DNA from: Aestuariimicrobium sp. p3-SID1156
Lineage (GTDB): Bacteria; Actinomycetota; Actinomycetes; Propionibacteriales; Propionibacteriaceae
NCBI RefSeq assembly: GCF_025144225.1
Contig: NZ_JALXXB010000014.1
Span: 1-46,297, forward strand
Direction: 5' to 3'
Length of the DNA stretch: 46,297 bases
A model generated the notes under the pieces. That model did not search any database, was not told the DNA's origin, and saw only the letters and a program-made list of their open reading frames with translations. Position 1 is the stretch's first letter. Each line of letters begins with the position of its first letter. Below, one piece after another: positions 34,698 to 45,360 of this stretch. The position numbers and the translations under genes were made by a program.

Positions 34698-35998
34698 TGC
34701 AGCGTCACCTCCGCGGCGGTCACGGTGACCTGCAGGGTGAGTACCGGTTCGCCCGGGCGCCTGAGGGACCGGTAGGTGCCAGACTCCGCGGTCGTCTCCC
34801 CACTGGGGGTGACCAGACTGCCCGCATGCAGGGTGTATTCCACGATGGCGTTGTCCGGCAGCGGGATGCGGACCTCGCTGGCAGTGACGTTCACGCGGAT
34901 GGTGCGGTCGGAGTCGAGGGGGAGGCCACCCAGGTCCAGGGTGGTCTGGCGCATCGTGATGGTGAGGTCATCGGGGATCGGCCGGCTGGCCGAGTACACC
35001 TGGGTGCCCGAGGGCCCCTCGGGAGACAGGTTCGGGAACACGATCGAGCCGCCCATGAGCAGGGCCAGGACCAGGCCGATGGGCACTGCCAGGCGCGGTC
35101 GGCGCCAGAACGCTCCCACCACGAGGCACCCCGCCACCACGGCCAGCAGGACACCTGCCTGGAGGGTGAGCGAGTTCGGTGCCCAGATCGTGGTGAGGAT
35201 CGTCGCTGTGGTCAGCATCAGGATCATGACACCGGTCGCCGCCCAGCTCGGTCCGTCCCTGCGGGCAGCAGGCCTCGGGGCAGGGGCGCTCGCCGAGCCC
35301 GGGAGGCTGGTGTGGCTCGGCTGGAAGGGAACAGTGGAGGGGGCCGCCGACGAGTGGTACACGGGGGCGGGGCGCCCAACGGTCGGGGGTGCCGGTGTCG
35401 GTGCGGGGTTGGTGTGCTCGTACACTTCGTGCAGGCGTGCCTGCCAGGCCCGCGAGGCCGCGTCAAGTTCCGTCGTGCCCGTCCAGTGTCGGTCCAGTCG
35501 TCGTGATCGCTGGCGACGTTGCCAGCGTCGTGAGTACAACCACACCACTGCGAGCACGATCGCCGGCAGTGGTCCGTGGGGGGAGACCGATCCAAAGACC
35601 GGGATCCCGGCGATGCAGAGCCCCACGGTGACCCACCAGATCAGGCTGGAGTTCCAGCTCCTGGTTCCCGGCATCCAGCGGTATGCCAGGCGTTCACCAT
35701 CGGCGGTGGGCATGAACAGGGCAAGCATGGTGTAGAGGGCCAGGCCGACCCCCATCGAGAGGGCAAGCAGCGCGAAGGCCACCCTCACCAGCAGCGGGTC
35801 CACCTGGAAGCGACGGGCGATGCCCTCACAGACACCGGCCAGTGGGCCCCGCGGGTCGCGAACGATCGTGAAAAGCCCATCAGGGGCACCCTCACGGGGT
35901 GGATCCTGCAAGGGGTGGGCGAGCATCGGTGGAGTCGACGACGTGGGGCCGGTCGCCTGTGTGGACCAGCCCGGCAGATCGCGACGCGGGGAGCTCAT
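34694..35998 (-). CDS. PspC-domain protein with C-terminal toastrack-like domain (EsrI/LiaF-like)
   Basis: 434 residues from ATG 35998 (AAGGAT upstream). The N-terminal PspC domain (about 45-100: RDPRGPLAGVCEGIARRFQV, then a helix ending LYTMLALFMPTADG) is followed by two more membrane helices, a Pro-rich cytoplasmic stretch and a second helix group (about 265-330). The C-terminal ~110 residues, TQVYSASRPIPDDLTITMRQ onward with repeated short beta segments, look like a toastrack domain. Such proteins inhibit or tune a neighbouring LiaS-type kinase. First gene of a leftward operon, divergent from the kinase gene with 116 bp between. Domain names are from pattern recognition. Confidence 0.8.
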   Translation of the reverse strand: MSSPRRDLPGWSTQATGPTSSTPPMLAHPLQDPPREGAPDGLFTIVRDPRGPLAGVCEGIARRFQVDPLLVRVAFALLALSMGVGLALYTMLALFMPTADGERLAYRWMPGTRSWNSSLIWWVTVGLCIAGIPVFGSVSPHGPLPAIVLAVVWLYSRRWQRRQRSRRLDRHWTGTTELDAASRAWQARLHEVYEHTNPAPTPAPPTVGRPAPVYHSSAAPSTVPFQPSHTSLPGSASAPAPRPAARRDGPSWAATGVMILMLTTATILTTIWAPNSLTLQAGVLLAVVAGCLVVGAFWRRPRLAVPIGLVLALLMGGSIVFPNLSPEGPSGTQVYSASRPIPDDLTITMRQTTLDLGGLPLDSDRTIRVNVTASEVRIPLPDNAIVEYTLHAGSLVTPSGETTAESGTYRSLRRPGEPVLTLQVTVTAAEVTLQ

Positions 35999-36114
35999 GG
36001 CTCCATCCTTGCTGTTTTCTGCGCGCAGGGACATGGGGGTCGACCCTGAGATGGGCCTGACTTGAGATTGTGGGGCTTGGCCCCCCGGCCTGGCCGTGTG
36101 ACGCTTGGGGGACC

Positions 36115-37506
36115 ATGGATGTCGTGCGCGAGAACAGTGTGTCCCCGGCCGAGGGGCCCCCCGGGGGTGCCCCGGCAGAGCCGATGCACGCCGCCGCGCC
36201 TCCGGTGGACCCGACCTCGGCTGCGGTGCCGAACGAGAATGGCGTACCGGCACCCACGCAGCCTCCGGCCGCCGTTCGTCGGGCCCATCGGGACACCGAA
36301 GGAGCCTGGCTCGCCGGGGTCGCGCGAGGCATCGCCAACCACCTGGGCTGGCCGATCAATGCCGTGCGCACCGGCTTCGTGATGCTGACCTTCGTCAACT
36401 TCATCGGCGCGGTCGTCTACGGGTTGCTGTGGGTCCTGATGCCGGTACGGCCCAAGGGGTCCGAGGCGCCCGGGCTCGAGGCCGCTGCCCGCACGAACAT
36501 GCGCCCACCTCTGCCCGAGAGCAAGCGGGACGCGGGGATGGCCACCGCCCTGGCAGTTCTGGGCGTGGGGATCGTCTGGTTCACCCAGGTTGCCGGTCTG
36601 GGCATTCCGCTCAACTGGTTCTGGCCCCTTGCGTTCGGCGCTGTGGGTCTGGCCCTGATCTGGCGCCAGGCCGACGCCGACCCGAAGCCGGCCAAGGGAA
36701 CCAATCGGTGGTTGGCCCCTCTGGTGAACACCCACGGGTGGTCCGGCATCACACGAATCGTGGTCGGCGCAGGCATGGTCGTGATGGCGGCCTCCTCGGT
36801 GGTGGCCGGCCAGGTTGGCCTGTCGGAACTCCCGCCCCTGCTGCTGCTCAGCGGTGTGATCGTGGGCGGCGTGGGCATCATGGCTGCCCCTTGGATCCAT
36901 CGCTGGCGCCAGGAGATGGACCAGGCCCGCGAGGACAAGATCCTGGCCGATGCCCGAGCCGACATGGCCGCCCACCTGCACGACTCAGTGCTGCAGACAT
37001 TGGCCCTGATCCAGCGGCAGGCCGGTGACCCACGCGCGGTGTCCAATCTCGCCCGGCGCCAGGAACGGGAGCTGCGGACCTGGCTCTACGGTGACGCCGG
37101 TGGACATGCTGGTGGATCGGAGGAGACCCACCTGGCTGCAGCCCTCACGCGCGCAGCCCAGGAGGTCGAGGACGAGCGGGGGATCCCGATCGAGGTGGTC
37201 TGTGTCGGGGACGCCGAGCTGGATCCGGACCTCTGCGCGCTGGTCAGTGCCGCACGAGAAGCCATGGTCAATGCTGCCAAGCATTCAGGCGCCGATAGGA
37301 TCGACGTGTACGGCGAGGTGGAGGACGGCCACGTGGAAGTGTTCGTCCGTGACCGTGGGCGTGGTTTCCTCATCGAGGATGTCGAGGAGGACCGCCAGGG
37401 TGTGCGCGGTTCGATCCTGGCCAGAATGGAACGCCACGGTGGACGGGCTCGCGTCCGCTCCGCCCCCGGCGAGGGAACCGACATCAAACTGGAGATGGAC
37501 CTGTGA
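36115..37506 (+). CDS. PspC-fused sensor histidine kinase (LiaS/MacS/EsrS-like)
   Basis: 463 residues. N-terminal Pro-rich segment, then a PspC domain (about 60-115: AWLAGVARGIANHLGWPINA and a helix ending LWVLMPV), further membrane helices at about 140-265, and a HisKA_3 kinase core: HLHDSVLQTL with phosphoacceptor His289, N box AREAMVNAAKHS, and G box VRDRGRGFLIEDV. This is the envelope-stress kinase class found with PspC proteins. ATG 36115 was chosen; the frame is open to 36070 without a better site. Overlaps the regulator gene by 4 bases (GTGA). It should phosphorylate that regulator. Confidence 0.93.
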   Translation: MDVVRENSVSPAEGPPGGAPAEPMHAAAPPVDPTSAAVPNENGVPAPTQPPAAVRRAHRDTEGAWLAGVARGIANHLGWPINAVRTGFVMLTFVNFIGAVVYGLLWVLMPVRPKGSEAPGLEAAARTNMRPPLPESKRDAGMATALAVLGVGIVWFTQVAGLGIPLNWFWPLAFGAVGLALIWRQADADPKPAKGTNRWLAPLVNTHGWSGITRIVVGAGMVVMAASSVVAGQVGLSELPPLLLLSGVIVGGVGIMAAPWIHRWRQEMDQAREDKILADARADMAAHLHDSVLQTLALIQRQAGDPRAVSNLARRQERELRTWLYGDAGGHAGGSEETHLAAALTRAAQEVEDERGIPIEVVCVGDAELDPDLCALVSAAREAMVNAAKHSGADRIDVYGEVEDGHVEVFVRDRGRGFLIEDVEEDRQGVRGSILARMERHGGRARVRSAPGEGTDIKLEMDL

Positions 37507-38210
37507 GTGAGAACCCGACGCCCGGGGCAACCCCCGACTGGCCAGTGCGCGTGGTGCTGGTCGATGACCACGCCATGTTCCGTGCCGGTGTCCGACATGA
37601 ACTGGCCCGCTTCGCCGACCGCATTGAGGTGGTGGGGGAGGGCGAGGACGTGGAGACGTCCGTGCGCGCCATCCGACAGGCCCACCCCGCGGTGGTTCTG
37701 CTCGATGTACACCTGCCCGGTGGGGGTGGGGCCGAGGTGATCCGGCAGTGCGAACGACTCGCCGTCGAGGCCGGTGAGGACCCGGCGACCCGCAGCAGGT
37801 TCCTGGCCCTGTCGGTCTCGGATGCCGCCGAGGACGTCATCGGCGTGATCCGAGCCGGAGCTCGAGGTTACGTGACCAAGTCCATCGGCTCCGAGGAGCT
37901 GGTCGAGGCCGTGGGACGCGTGTCGACCGGCGATGCGGTCTTTTCCCCGCGTCTGGCCGGCTTCGTGCTCGACGCCTTCTCCGGCGCGATCGACGTGGCC
38001 AGTATCGACGAGGACCTGGACCGCCTCTCGCCCCGGGAACGCGAGGTGATGAAGCTCATTGCCCGAGGCTACGCCTACAAGGAGGTTGCGCGTGAGTTGT
38101 ACATCAGCATCAAGACCGTGGAGACGCATGTGTCCAGCGTCCTGCGGAAGCTGCAGTTGTCGAATCGTCACCAGCTGACCAAATGGGCCACAGACCGCAA
38201 GCTGGTCTGA
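37503..38210 (+). CDS. LuxR/NarL-type response regulator
   Basis: 235 residues. Receiver domain with acidic Asp21/Asp22 (VVLVDDHAMFRAG), phosphorylation site Asp68 (VLLDVHLPG), Ser/Thr and Lys switch residues (ALSVSDAAEDV, GYVTKS). C-terminal LuxR helix-turn-helix LSPREREVMKLIARGYAYKE, then ISIKTVETHVSSVLRKLQL. GTG start at 37503 overlaps the kinase stop. Forms a two-component pair with the PspC-fused kinase; targets likely include the divergent PspC operon. Confidence 0.95.
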   Translation: MSENPTPGATPDWPVRVVLVDDHAMFRAGVRHELARFADRIEVVGEGEDVETSVRAIRQAHPAVVLLDVHLPGGGGAEVIRQCERLAVEAGEDPATRSRFLALSVSDAAEDVIGVIRAGARGYVTKSIGSEELVEAVGRVSTGDAVFSPRLAGFVLDAFSGAIDVASIDEDLDRLSPREREVMKLIARGYAYKEVARELYISIKTVETHVSSVLRKLQLSNRHQLTKWATDRKLV

Positions 38211-38246
38211 GCCTCGACCCACCTGCCTCGAGCACTCCTGGGCATG

Positions 38247-38273
38247 AAAAAGGGGCTGGCCGAAGCCAGCCCC
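38247..38273 (-). terminator. Rho-independent terminator of the YeaQ-type gene
   Basis: On the minus strand GGGGCTGGC, loop TTCG, GCCAGCCCC is followed by TTTTT (38247-38251). The stem is 9 bp and perfect. It lies between convergent genes and may also act weakly on the response-regulator transcript. Confidence 0.88.
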
Positions 38274-38314
38274 CTGCGGGCACGGTGCCCGGGTCGATGT
38301 GCGACGCGTCAGGA

Positions 38315-38584
38315 TCAGACGCGCGAGGTGCGGGAGCGGATGAAGCCCCAGATCAGCAGGACGATCAGCGAGCCGCCAATGGCGGAGATCCAGGTGCTGA
38401 GGTTGAAGAAGCCCTTGTTGAGGTCAACGTCGAAGAGAACGGATCCAAGGAAACCGCCGACCATTGCGCCGACGATGCCCAGGATGATGGTGGCCAGCCA
38501 GCCGCCGCCCTGCTCACCCGGGAGGATGGCCTTGGCGATGGCTCCGGCAATGAGCCCCAGAAGAATCCAAGCAAGAATACCCAT
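38315..38584 (-). CDS. GlsB/YeaQ/YmgE-family membrane protein
   Basis: 89-residue protein with three hydrophobic segments (about 2-20, 28-50, 64-82). MGILAWILLGLIAGAIAK with a following LPGEQGGGWLATIILGIVGA matches the transglycosylase-associated/YeaQ family. Despite the name no transglycosylase activity is established; members are stress-linked in several bacteria. Stands alone, with a terminator after it. Confidence 0.9.
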   Translation of the reverse strand: MGILAWILLGLIAGAIAKAILPGEQGGGWLATIILGIVGAMVGGFLGSVLFDVDLNKGFFNLSTWISAIGGSLIVLLIWGFIRSRTSRV

Positions 38585-38765
38585 GTCTCCAGAATCGCAG
38601 CCTTGGCTCCCGAATGTGCAGATTCAGCGCATCCCATGCGGAGTGAGCGCCCAAAAGGGTGGGCTCTCTCAGGAAGGGTGCCGACGCCCCGACGCGGTCG
38701 GGGTCACCCATCCCAGCCTTCCGGATCCGCCGGCTGTAAACCCCGCTGACCAGCCCAGATGATGG

Positions 38766-40022
38766 TCAGAACAGAGGTCGCCAAGGAGTCAGGAGGATCT
38801 CGGTGAACTTCGCCACGGGGGATCGGCTGCGCCACCTCGTGAGATCCAGCTCTAAACAATTTCTCAGGTCCGTGGCGAACACTTCCTCCATCTTCGCAGC
38901 CATCTCGGGGCTGGTGAACTCGGCATTGACCTCGTAGTTGCCGGCCAGGGAGAGCCTGTCCAGGTTCGCGGTGCCGACGGTGGACCAGGCTCCATCGATG
39001 GTCGCGGTCTTGGAGTGCACCATCGCGCCCTGGTAGAGGAAGAGCCGCACGCCCTTGGTGAGCATCTCCTCGTAGAAGCCGCGGCTCAACCAGTCAGCGA
39101 CGACGTGGTTGGACTGTGCCGGCACGATGATCCGGACGTCCACGCCCCGCTTGGCGGCCTGGAAGAGCGCCTGGATGAGGTCGTCGTCAGGGATCAGGTA
39201 GGCCTGGGTGAGGTAGATGTGGTGGGTGGCGCGATCGATGGCCTCCAGGTACATAGCCCGGATCGGGTACATGCGCCAGCGCGGCATGTTCCTGTGCACT
39301 GTGATCGCGGACTCCCAGCCCTGACGCTGGGGCGGCGCGAGTTCGGGCAGGTCATGGCTGCGCACGAGCAGACCCATCGGGCGCATGTTCCAGTAGTCCA
39401 CGAACGCGTTCTCCAGTTCGGCCGCGGCCGGCCCCTGGACGCGGGCATGGGTGTCGCGCCAACGATCGGCGTAGGTGTCACCGATGTTGTAGCCGCCGAT
39501 GTAGGAGTCATGGCCATCCACGATGAGCAGCTTGCGGTGGTCACGCCCGGTATTGCGAATACTGGGCCACAGCGAGGCGACCAGCGGGTGCCGACGGACA
39601 TGGATGCTGTCGGGGAAGGTGAAGAAGGACTGGTCCACGACCAGGTTGGCGAACACGTCGTGGACCACGTACACCTCCACCCCGCGATCGGCCGCGGCCT
39701 CCAGGGCGTCCTTGAACTGGTGGCCGACCTCGTCGTCCTTCCAGATGAAGGTCTCGAAGCAGATCCGCTCTCGAGCGGCATCGATGGAGGCCAGCATGTC
39801 GGCGTAGAGGTCGCGGCCGAAGGTGTACACGGTGACAAGATCGTCCCCGACCCGGATGGGCGCTGGCGGGGTCACGGGGAAGGCGGAGAGCTTGCGGTTC
39901 TGACGTCGGACCACGTCGTTGACGGTCAGTCCGATCATGACGGCCACCTGGCTTCCCACCAGGGCTGTGGCCACCAGCTGCACGCTCCGGCGCACTTTCG
40001 CCATGAACTCCCGAATCCGCAT
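38766..40022 (-). CDS. Phospholipase D-family protein, cardiolipin synthase-like
   Basis: 418 residues, membrane-associated. One N-terminal hydrophobic segment (about 15-35), then two PLD domains with complete HKD motifs: DHRKLLIVDGHDSYIGGYN (His162, Lys164, Asp169) and VHSKTATIDGAWSTVGTANL (His336, Lys338, Asp343). By family it condenses two phosphatidylglycerols into cardiolipin; actinobacteria often use a CDP-alcohol enzyme instead, so other phospholipid transfers are possible. ATG 40022 has TAGTGT 6 nt upstream, which supports a leaderless start. Divergent from pcrA. Confidence 0.88.
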   Translation of the reverse strand: MRIREFMAKVRRSVQLVATALVGSQVAVMIGLTVNDVVRRQNRKLSAFPVTPPAPIRVGDDLVTVYTFGRDLYADMLASIDAARERICFETFIWKDDEVGHQFKDALEAAADRGVEVYVVHDVFANLVVDQSFFTFPDSIHVRRHPLVASLWPSIRNTGRDHRKLLIVDGHDSYIGGYNIGDTYADRWRDTHARVQGPAAAELENAFVDYWNMRPMGLLVRSHDLPELAPPQRQGWESAITVHRNMPRWRMYPIRAMYLEAIDRATHHIYLTQAYLIPDDDLIQALFQAAKRGVDVRIIVPAQSNHVVADWLSRGFYEEMLTKGVRLFLYQGAMVHSKTATIDGAWSTVGTANLDRLSLAGNYEVNAEFTSPEMAAKMEEVFATDLRNCLELDLTRWRSRSPVAKFTEILLTPWRPLF

Positions 40023-40028
40023 GAGCGA

Positions 40029-40034
40029 ACACTA
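40029..40034 (-). promoter_or_regulatory. -10 box of the PLD-family gene (leaderless type)
   Basis: TAGTGT on the minus strand, 6 nt before the ATG at 40022; it sits in a 79-bp divergent region shared with pcrA. Confidence 0.45.
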
Positions 40035-40086
40035 CCCACTCCGTGGTGGCCCGACCAGCGTGGGCGGGCAGCCGCACCGTGGCGAC

Positions 40087-40092
40087 TAGGCT
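40087..40092 (+). promoter_or_regulatory. -10 box of pcrA
   Basis: TAGGCT, 9 nt before the ATG at 40102. The start is either leaderless or has a very short leader (TGAGGGGCC). Confidence 0.45.
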
Positions 40093-40101
40093 TGAGGGGC
40101 C

Positions 40102-42600
40102 ATGACCAGCGAACCTGACCTGTTCTCCTTCTTCGCCCCCGACCCGCCCCAGCGCCCGGTCAGGAAGAGCACCGACGACGGCAACGCCTCGCGCCCGATG
40201 GAGGGGCAGGTACGCCTGGCAGACCCCGGTGAGCTCCTGGAAGGGCTGAACCCGCCTCAGCGCGAGGCGGTCCTCCATGCGGGGTCCCCGGTCCTGGTGG
40301 TCGCAGGCGCAGGCTCGGGCAAGACCAGGGTGCTTACCCGACGCATCGCCTGGCTGGTGAGCCAGCGCGACGTGCACCCCGGCTCCATCCTGGCGATCAC
40401 CTTCACCAACAAGGCCGCCGCCGAGATGCGTTCGCGCGTGTCGGAGGTGGTCGGCAACCGCGCCAGGTTGATGTGGGTCTCCACCTTCCACTCCGCCTGT
40501 GTGCGCATCCTCCGGGCCGACGTCGATCGGCTCGGCATGCGCAAGACCTTCTCGATCTACGACGACACCGACGCCAAGCGCCTGATGGGCCTGGTGCTCA
40601 AGGAGATGAACGTCGATCCCAAGAAGTACCCGGTGCGGGCGGTGATGAACTGGGTCTCCGACCGCAAGAACGAGTGCATCGACCACGAGCGGGCCAAGGC
40701 CGAGGCGGCCAATGGCAACGAGCAGGTCTACGCCACCGCCTATGAGACCTACCAGCAGCGCCTGACCGCGGCCAATGCGATGGACTTCGACGACCTGATC
40801 ATGCTGACCGTCACCCTCTTCCAGGCTTTCCCCGACCTGCGTGAGCAGTACCGGCGCCGCTTCCGCCATGTGCTGGTCGACGAGTACCAGGACACGAATG
40901 TCGCCCAGTACATGCTCATCCAGATGCTCTGTGGGGAATGGTCGGCTGATTCGGGGCTTGTCGAGGGCACCCCGGTCGTCGAAGCCCCCGAGCTGATGGT
41001 GGTGGGCGATTCCGACCAGTCGATCTACGCCTTCCGGGGCGCCACGATCCGCAACATCCTCGACTTCGAGTCGGACTTCCCGGGAGCCCGCACCATCCTG
41101 CTCGAGCAGAACTATCGCTCGACACAGAACATCCTGAGCGCCGCGAATGCGGTGATCCAGCGCAACTCCGGGCGTCCCGAGAAGAAGCTGTGGACCGAGG
41201 CCGGCGACGGTGACCTGATCACGGGCTACGTCGCCGACACCGAGCACGACGAGGCGCAGTTCGTCGTCGAGGAGATCGACCGGCTGGCGGACGCAGGCTC
41301 CCACACGTACTCCGATGTGGCCGTCTTCTACCGCACCAATGCCCAATCGCGTGCCTTCGAGGACGTCTTCATCCGCACCGGACTGCCCTACAAGGTCGTC
41401 GGTGGGTTGCGCTTCTACGAGCGCAAGGAGATCCGCGACGCGATCGCGTACCTGAGGGCGATCGCGAACCCCGCCGATGACGTGTCGGTGCGGCGCATCC
41501 TCAACGTCCCCAAGCGGGGGATCGGGGACCGCGCCGAGGCAGTGATCGAGATGCTCGCCGCCCAGCACGGCATTCCTTTCTACGAGGCATTGCAGCGCGC
41601 CTCGGAGGCACCGGGGCTGGCGACCCGGTCCCGGAACCAGATTGAGGCCTTCGTGGCAGTGATGGAGCGTCACCGCGAGATGGTGGTGGCCGACTTCAGC
41701 GCCGACGAGGTCCTGACCTCGATCCTTCGCGAGTCGGGTTACCTGGCCGAGCTGGAGAGCTCCAGCGATCCGCAGGACGAGACCCGGGTGGAGAACCTGG
41801 TCGAGTTCACCTCGATCGCGAGCGAGTTCGTGGCGCAGGCCTCCACGCTGGACATCACTGAGGACGACACCCCGGCCGATGGTCTCGACCTCGCCGCCGG
41901 GAGCCCGGAGGCGGACCCCTCGCTGAGCGCCTTCCTGGAGCGAATTGCCCTGGTGGCCGATGCCGACCAGATCCCCGATGCCGAGGGGCAGGGGGTGGTG
42001 ACGTTGATGACCCTGCACACTGCCAAGGGCCTGGAATTCGACACCGTCTTCCTGACCGGTTTCGAGGAGGGTATCTTCCCCCACCAGCGGGCTCTGGCCG
42101 ACCCTGCGGAACTGGCTGAGGAGCGCCGTCTGGCCTATGTCGGCCTGACGCGTGCCCGCAAGCGGCTCTACCTCTCCCGTGCTGCCGTGCGGTCTGCCTA
42201 TGGGACGCCCAGCTACAATCCGGCCAGCCGCTTCCTCGACGAGATCCCGGCCCACCTGCTCGACTGGCGCCGACTGGGCTCCAGCATCACCAGCTGGGCG
42301 GCCTCCTCGGCGACCCGCAACTGGCAGAGCCGCCAGAGCCTGGGACGCGAGGAGTTCGGCTCCGGCGGGGGATCTGCCTTCGGGGCCGGGAATGGTCGGA
42401 TGCCAACCCTGCCGGCGGCTCGGGCGACGAAGCCGATCCCCGCACTGGCCCCCGGTGATCGCGTGATGCACACCACCTTCGGGCTGGGAACCGTGGTCTC
42501 GGCCAGTGGGGCGGGGCAGGACGCCAAGGCCGATGTCGACTTCGGATCGGCGGGGGTGAAGCGCTTCATGCTGAAGCACGCGCCGATCGAGAAGCTCTGA
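40102..42600 (+). CDS. pcrA: ATP-dependent DNA helicase PcrA/UvrD
   Basis: 832-residue superfamily 1A helicase for nucleotide excision repair and clearing of replication blocks. LNPPQREAVLHAGSPVLVVA (Q motif), Walker A AGAGSGKT (Lys74), FTNKAAAEMRSRV, VDEYQDTN, GDSDQSIYAFRGA, LEQNYRST, TLHTAKGLEFDTVFLTGFEE and VGLTRARKRLYLSRA are all present. The C-terminus holds the PcrA-type Tudor-like tail, GDRVMHTTFGLGTVVSASG. Full length. Confidence 0.96.
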   Translation: MTSEPDLFSFFAPDPPQRPVRKSTDDGNASRPMEGQVRLADPGELLEGLNPPQREAVLHAGSPVLVVAGAGSGKTRVLTRRIAWLVSQRDVHPGSILAITFTNKAAAEMRSRVSEVVGNRARLMWVSTFHSACVRILRADVDRLGMRKTFSIYDDTDAKRLMGLVLKEMNVDPKKYPVRAVMNWVSDRKNECIDHERAKAEAANGNEQVYATAYETYQQRLTAANAMDFDDLIMLTVTLFQAFPDLREQYRRRFRHVLVDEYQDTNVAQYMLIQMLCGEWSADSGLVEGTPVVEAPELMVVGDSDQSIYAFRGATIRNILDFESDFPGARTILLEQNYRSTQNILSAANAVIQRNSGRPEKKLWTEAGDGDLITGYVADTEHDEAQFVVEEIDRLADAGSHTYSDVAVFYRTNAQSRAFEDVFIRTGLPYKVVGGLRFYERKEIRDAIAYLRAIANPADDVSVRRILNVPKRGIGDRAEAVIEMLAAQHGIPFYEALQRASEAPGLATRSRNQIEAFVAVMERHREMVVADFSADEVLTSILRESGYLAELESSSDPQDETRVENLVEFTSIASEFVAQASTLDITEDDTPADGLDLAAGSPEADPSLSAFLERIALVADADQIPDAEGQGVVTLMTLHTAKGLEFDTVFLTGFEEGIFPHQRALADPAELAEERRLAYVGLTRARKRLYLSRAAVRSAYGTPSYNPASRFLDEIPAHLLDWRRLGSSITSWAASSATRNWQSRQSLGREEFGSGGGSAFGAGNGRMPTLPAARATKPIPALAPGDRVMHTTFGLGTVVSASGAGQDAKADVDFGSAGVKRFMLKHAPIEKL

Positions 42601-42626
42601 GGGCTGGTCAGGCCCCGGAAGACCGC

Positions 42627-42657
42627 AACGCCCCGCAACCATGCGGTGCGGGGCGTT
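42627..42657. terminator. Terminator between pcrA and the M23 gene
   Basis: AACGCCCCGCA (42627-42637) and TGCGGGGCGTT (42647-42657) form a perfect 11-bp stem with a 9-nt loop. Located between convergent genes; no long T run on either side. Confidence 0.8.
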
Positions 42658-42704
42658 GTGGGGAGTTCAGCGGGGGCCAGTTCTGGGGCCTGAAGGGAGA
42701 AGGA

Positions 42705-43883
42705 TCAGGCGTTCAGCCCCAGGCTGCGCAGCCAAGCCATCGGGTCGGAGGCCGAGTACACGTCGCCGGGGGTGGTGCCGGCCGGGTAGTACTCGAAGTG
42801 CAGGTGGGCGCCGAAGGAGCGTCCCTCATTGCCGACGTAGCCGATGAGCTGGCCGGCCTTGACGGCCTGTCCGGCGCTCACGACACGGGCACTTAGGTGG
42901 GCGTACAGAGTGGAGCCGCCGCCGGAGTGGTGGATGGTCACGTAGTAGGCGCCGGCCCAGCCGGCAGCGGACATGTCTCCACCGACGATGCCGGAGGAGG
43001 CGGCGTAGACGGGGGTGCCGGTGGGCGCCGGGAAGTCCTGGCCGGTGTGGTAGCGGGCCCAGGAGCCCGTCTTGCCGAAGTAGGCGCCGGTGGAGTACGT
43101 GCCGGGGCGCAGCGGCAGCGCAGAGCCGCCCTTGGCGATGGACTGGAGGTCCTGAGTGTTGAGCTTGGTGCCTGCGCCGCCGTCAGCAGGAGCGGGCTCT
43201 GACTCCGCAGCAGGAGCCTGGGCTCCCTGGGAGGACGCCTGCTTGGACCGTGCCTGCGCAGCGGCGCGACGCTTGGCCTCTTCCTGGAGCTTCTTCAGGG
43301 CCTCGGCGGCCTTGCGCTTCTCCTCCTTGATGCGGGCAGCCTCGGCCTTGACCTTGGCAACGTCCTTCGCCATCAGGCGCTCGCGTTCGGCGGCCTCAGC
43401 CTTGGCCTGGGCGGACGCGACGGACATATTGGTCTGCTGCAGGCTCTGGCTGCGCTGGGCGCTCTTGGTGTGCGCGAGCTGGGAGTTGAGCGCGGAACGC
43501 ACTCCATTGCGGTTCGGGGTGGTGCCACGCTGGCCGAACTGCTGTAGGCCGCCCTGGTCCTGGCCAGCGGAGTGGTCGGAGCCCTGTGCGGCCGCCGCCT
43601 TCTGGTTGGCGTCCAGGCTGATGTCCTCAGGAGCGGCCTGGGAGGTGTCCGGGGTGTCCTTGTCGGTCACGAGGGACGTCTTGGCCTGTTCGGTGGAGCT
43701 GGCAGCTGCGGCCACGGCGACGCCGCCGGCCCCCAGGATGCCCAGGGAGCTCACCACGAAGGCCACCAGGGCGGGGCGGACGACGCTTCGCGACTCGCTG
43801 GCGCTCTCAAAATCTGTCACCGAGGAGGCCGACCTCGTGCGAAAGGTTCGACGCAGTGCAAGTCGTGCAGTGGTCTCGTCCAC
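42705..43883 (-). CDS. M23 (LytM-type) peptidoglycan endopeptidase with coiled coil
   Basis: 392 residues, envelope protein. Short cytoplasmic N-terminus, one membrane segment (about 37-61), a Gln/Ala/Ser-rich linker, a long Lys/Glu/Ala-rich coiled coil (about 150-215), and a C-terminal M23 domain. The domain has zinc ligands His279 and Asp283 in HTGQD and the HLHFE pair His360/His362, so it should be active in cleaving peptide cross-links. GTG 43883 has GAGGAG 5 nt upstream. Likely involved in cell separation or wall turnover. Confidence 0.93.
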   Translation of the reverse strand: MDETTARLALRRTFRTRSASSVTDFESASESRSVVRPALVAFVVSSLGILGAGGVAVAAAASSTEQAKTSLVTDKDTPDTSQAAPEDISLDANQKAAAAQGSDHSAGQDQGGLQQFGQRGTTPNRNGVRSALNSQLAHTKSAQRSQSLQQTNMSVASAQAKAEAAERERLMAKDVAKVKAEAARIKEEKRKAAEALKKLQEEAKRRAAAQARSKQASSQGAQAPAAESEPAPADGGAGTKLNTQDLQSIAKGGSALPLRPGTYSTGAYFGKTGSWARYHTGQDFPAPTGTPVYAASSGIVGGDMSAAGWAGAYYVTIHHSGGGSTLYAHLSARVVSAGQAVKAGQLIGYVGNEGRSFGAHLHFEYYPAGTTPGDVYSASDPMAWLRSLGLNA

Positions 43884-43944
43884 GGTGCTCCTCGATGGCT
43901 GGCTGTTCTCTCAGGAACCCTTCAGGTTCCAAGCAACGGACTAA

Positions 43945-43972
43945 ACCTTAGCAATTCTCAGGAAGGATTCAA
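43945..43972 (-). promoter_or_regulatory. Promoter of the M23 gene
   Basis: Minus strand TTGAAT (43967-43972), 16-bp spacer, TAAGGT (43945-43950), in a distinctly AT-richer stretch. The roughly 55-nt leader contains GGAACC/GGTTCC with a 5-nt loop. No c-di-AMP riboswitch was recognised. Confidence 0.5.
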
Positions 43973-44129
43973 ACTTCAGGTCGAGATCTGTGCACAGCGA
44001 TCGCACAACCGGTCATCATGCCTGGTCAGGGTCCATCCCACAGACGGTCCGAGGGCCATGTGCGCAAGGTCACCTGGGTGGGCTCCGATGTTGCTACCGT
44101 GGTGCAGGTTTCAGACCTCAACAACACGA

Positions 44130-45359
<1,230 letters not shown>

Positions 45360-45360
45360 G

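Noticed and set aside
39541..42642. A minus-strand open frame of more than 1000 codons opposite pcrA
   Set aside because: It is antisense to a complete PcrA, rich in Gly/His/Val/Asp in the pattern of a GC-rich shadow, and shows no domain of its own. Its 5' and 3' ends fall inside the known genes.
43884..44129. c-di-AMP (ydaO) riboswitch upstream of the M23 gene
   Set aside because: Such riboswitches are common before actinobacterial wall hydrolases, but the conserved core motifs are not visible, and the predicted leader of about 55 nt is too short.
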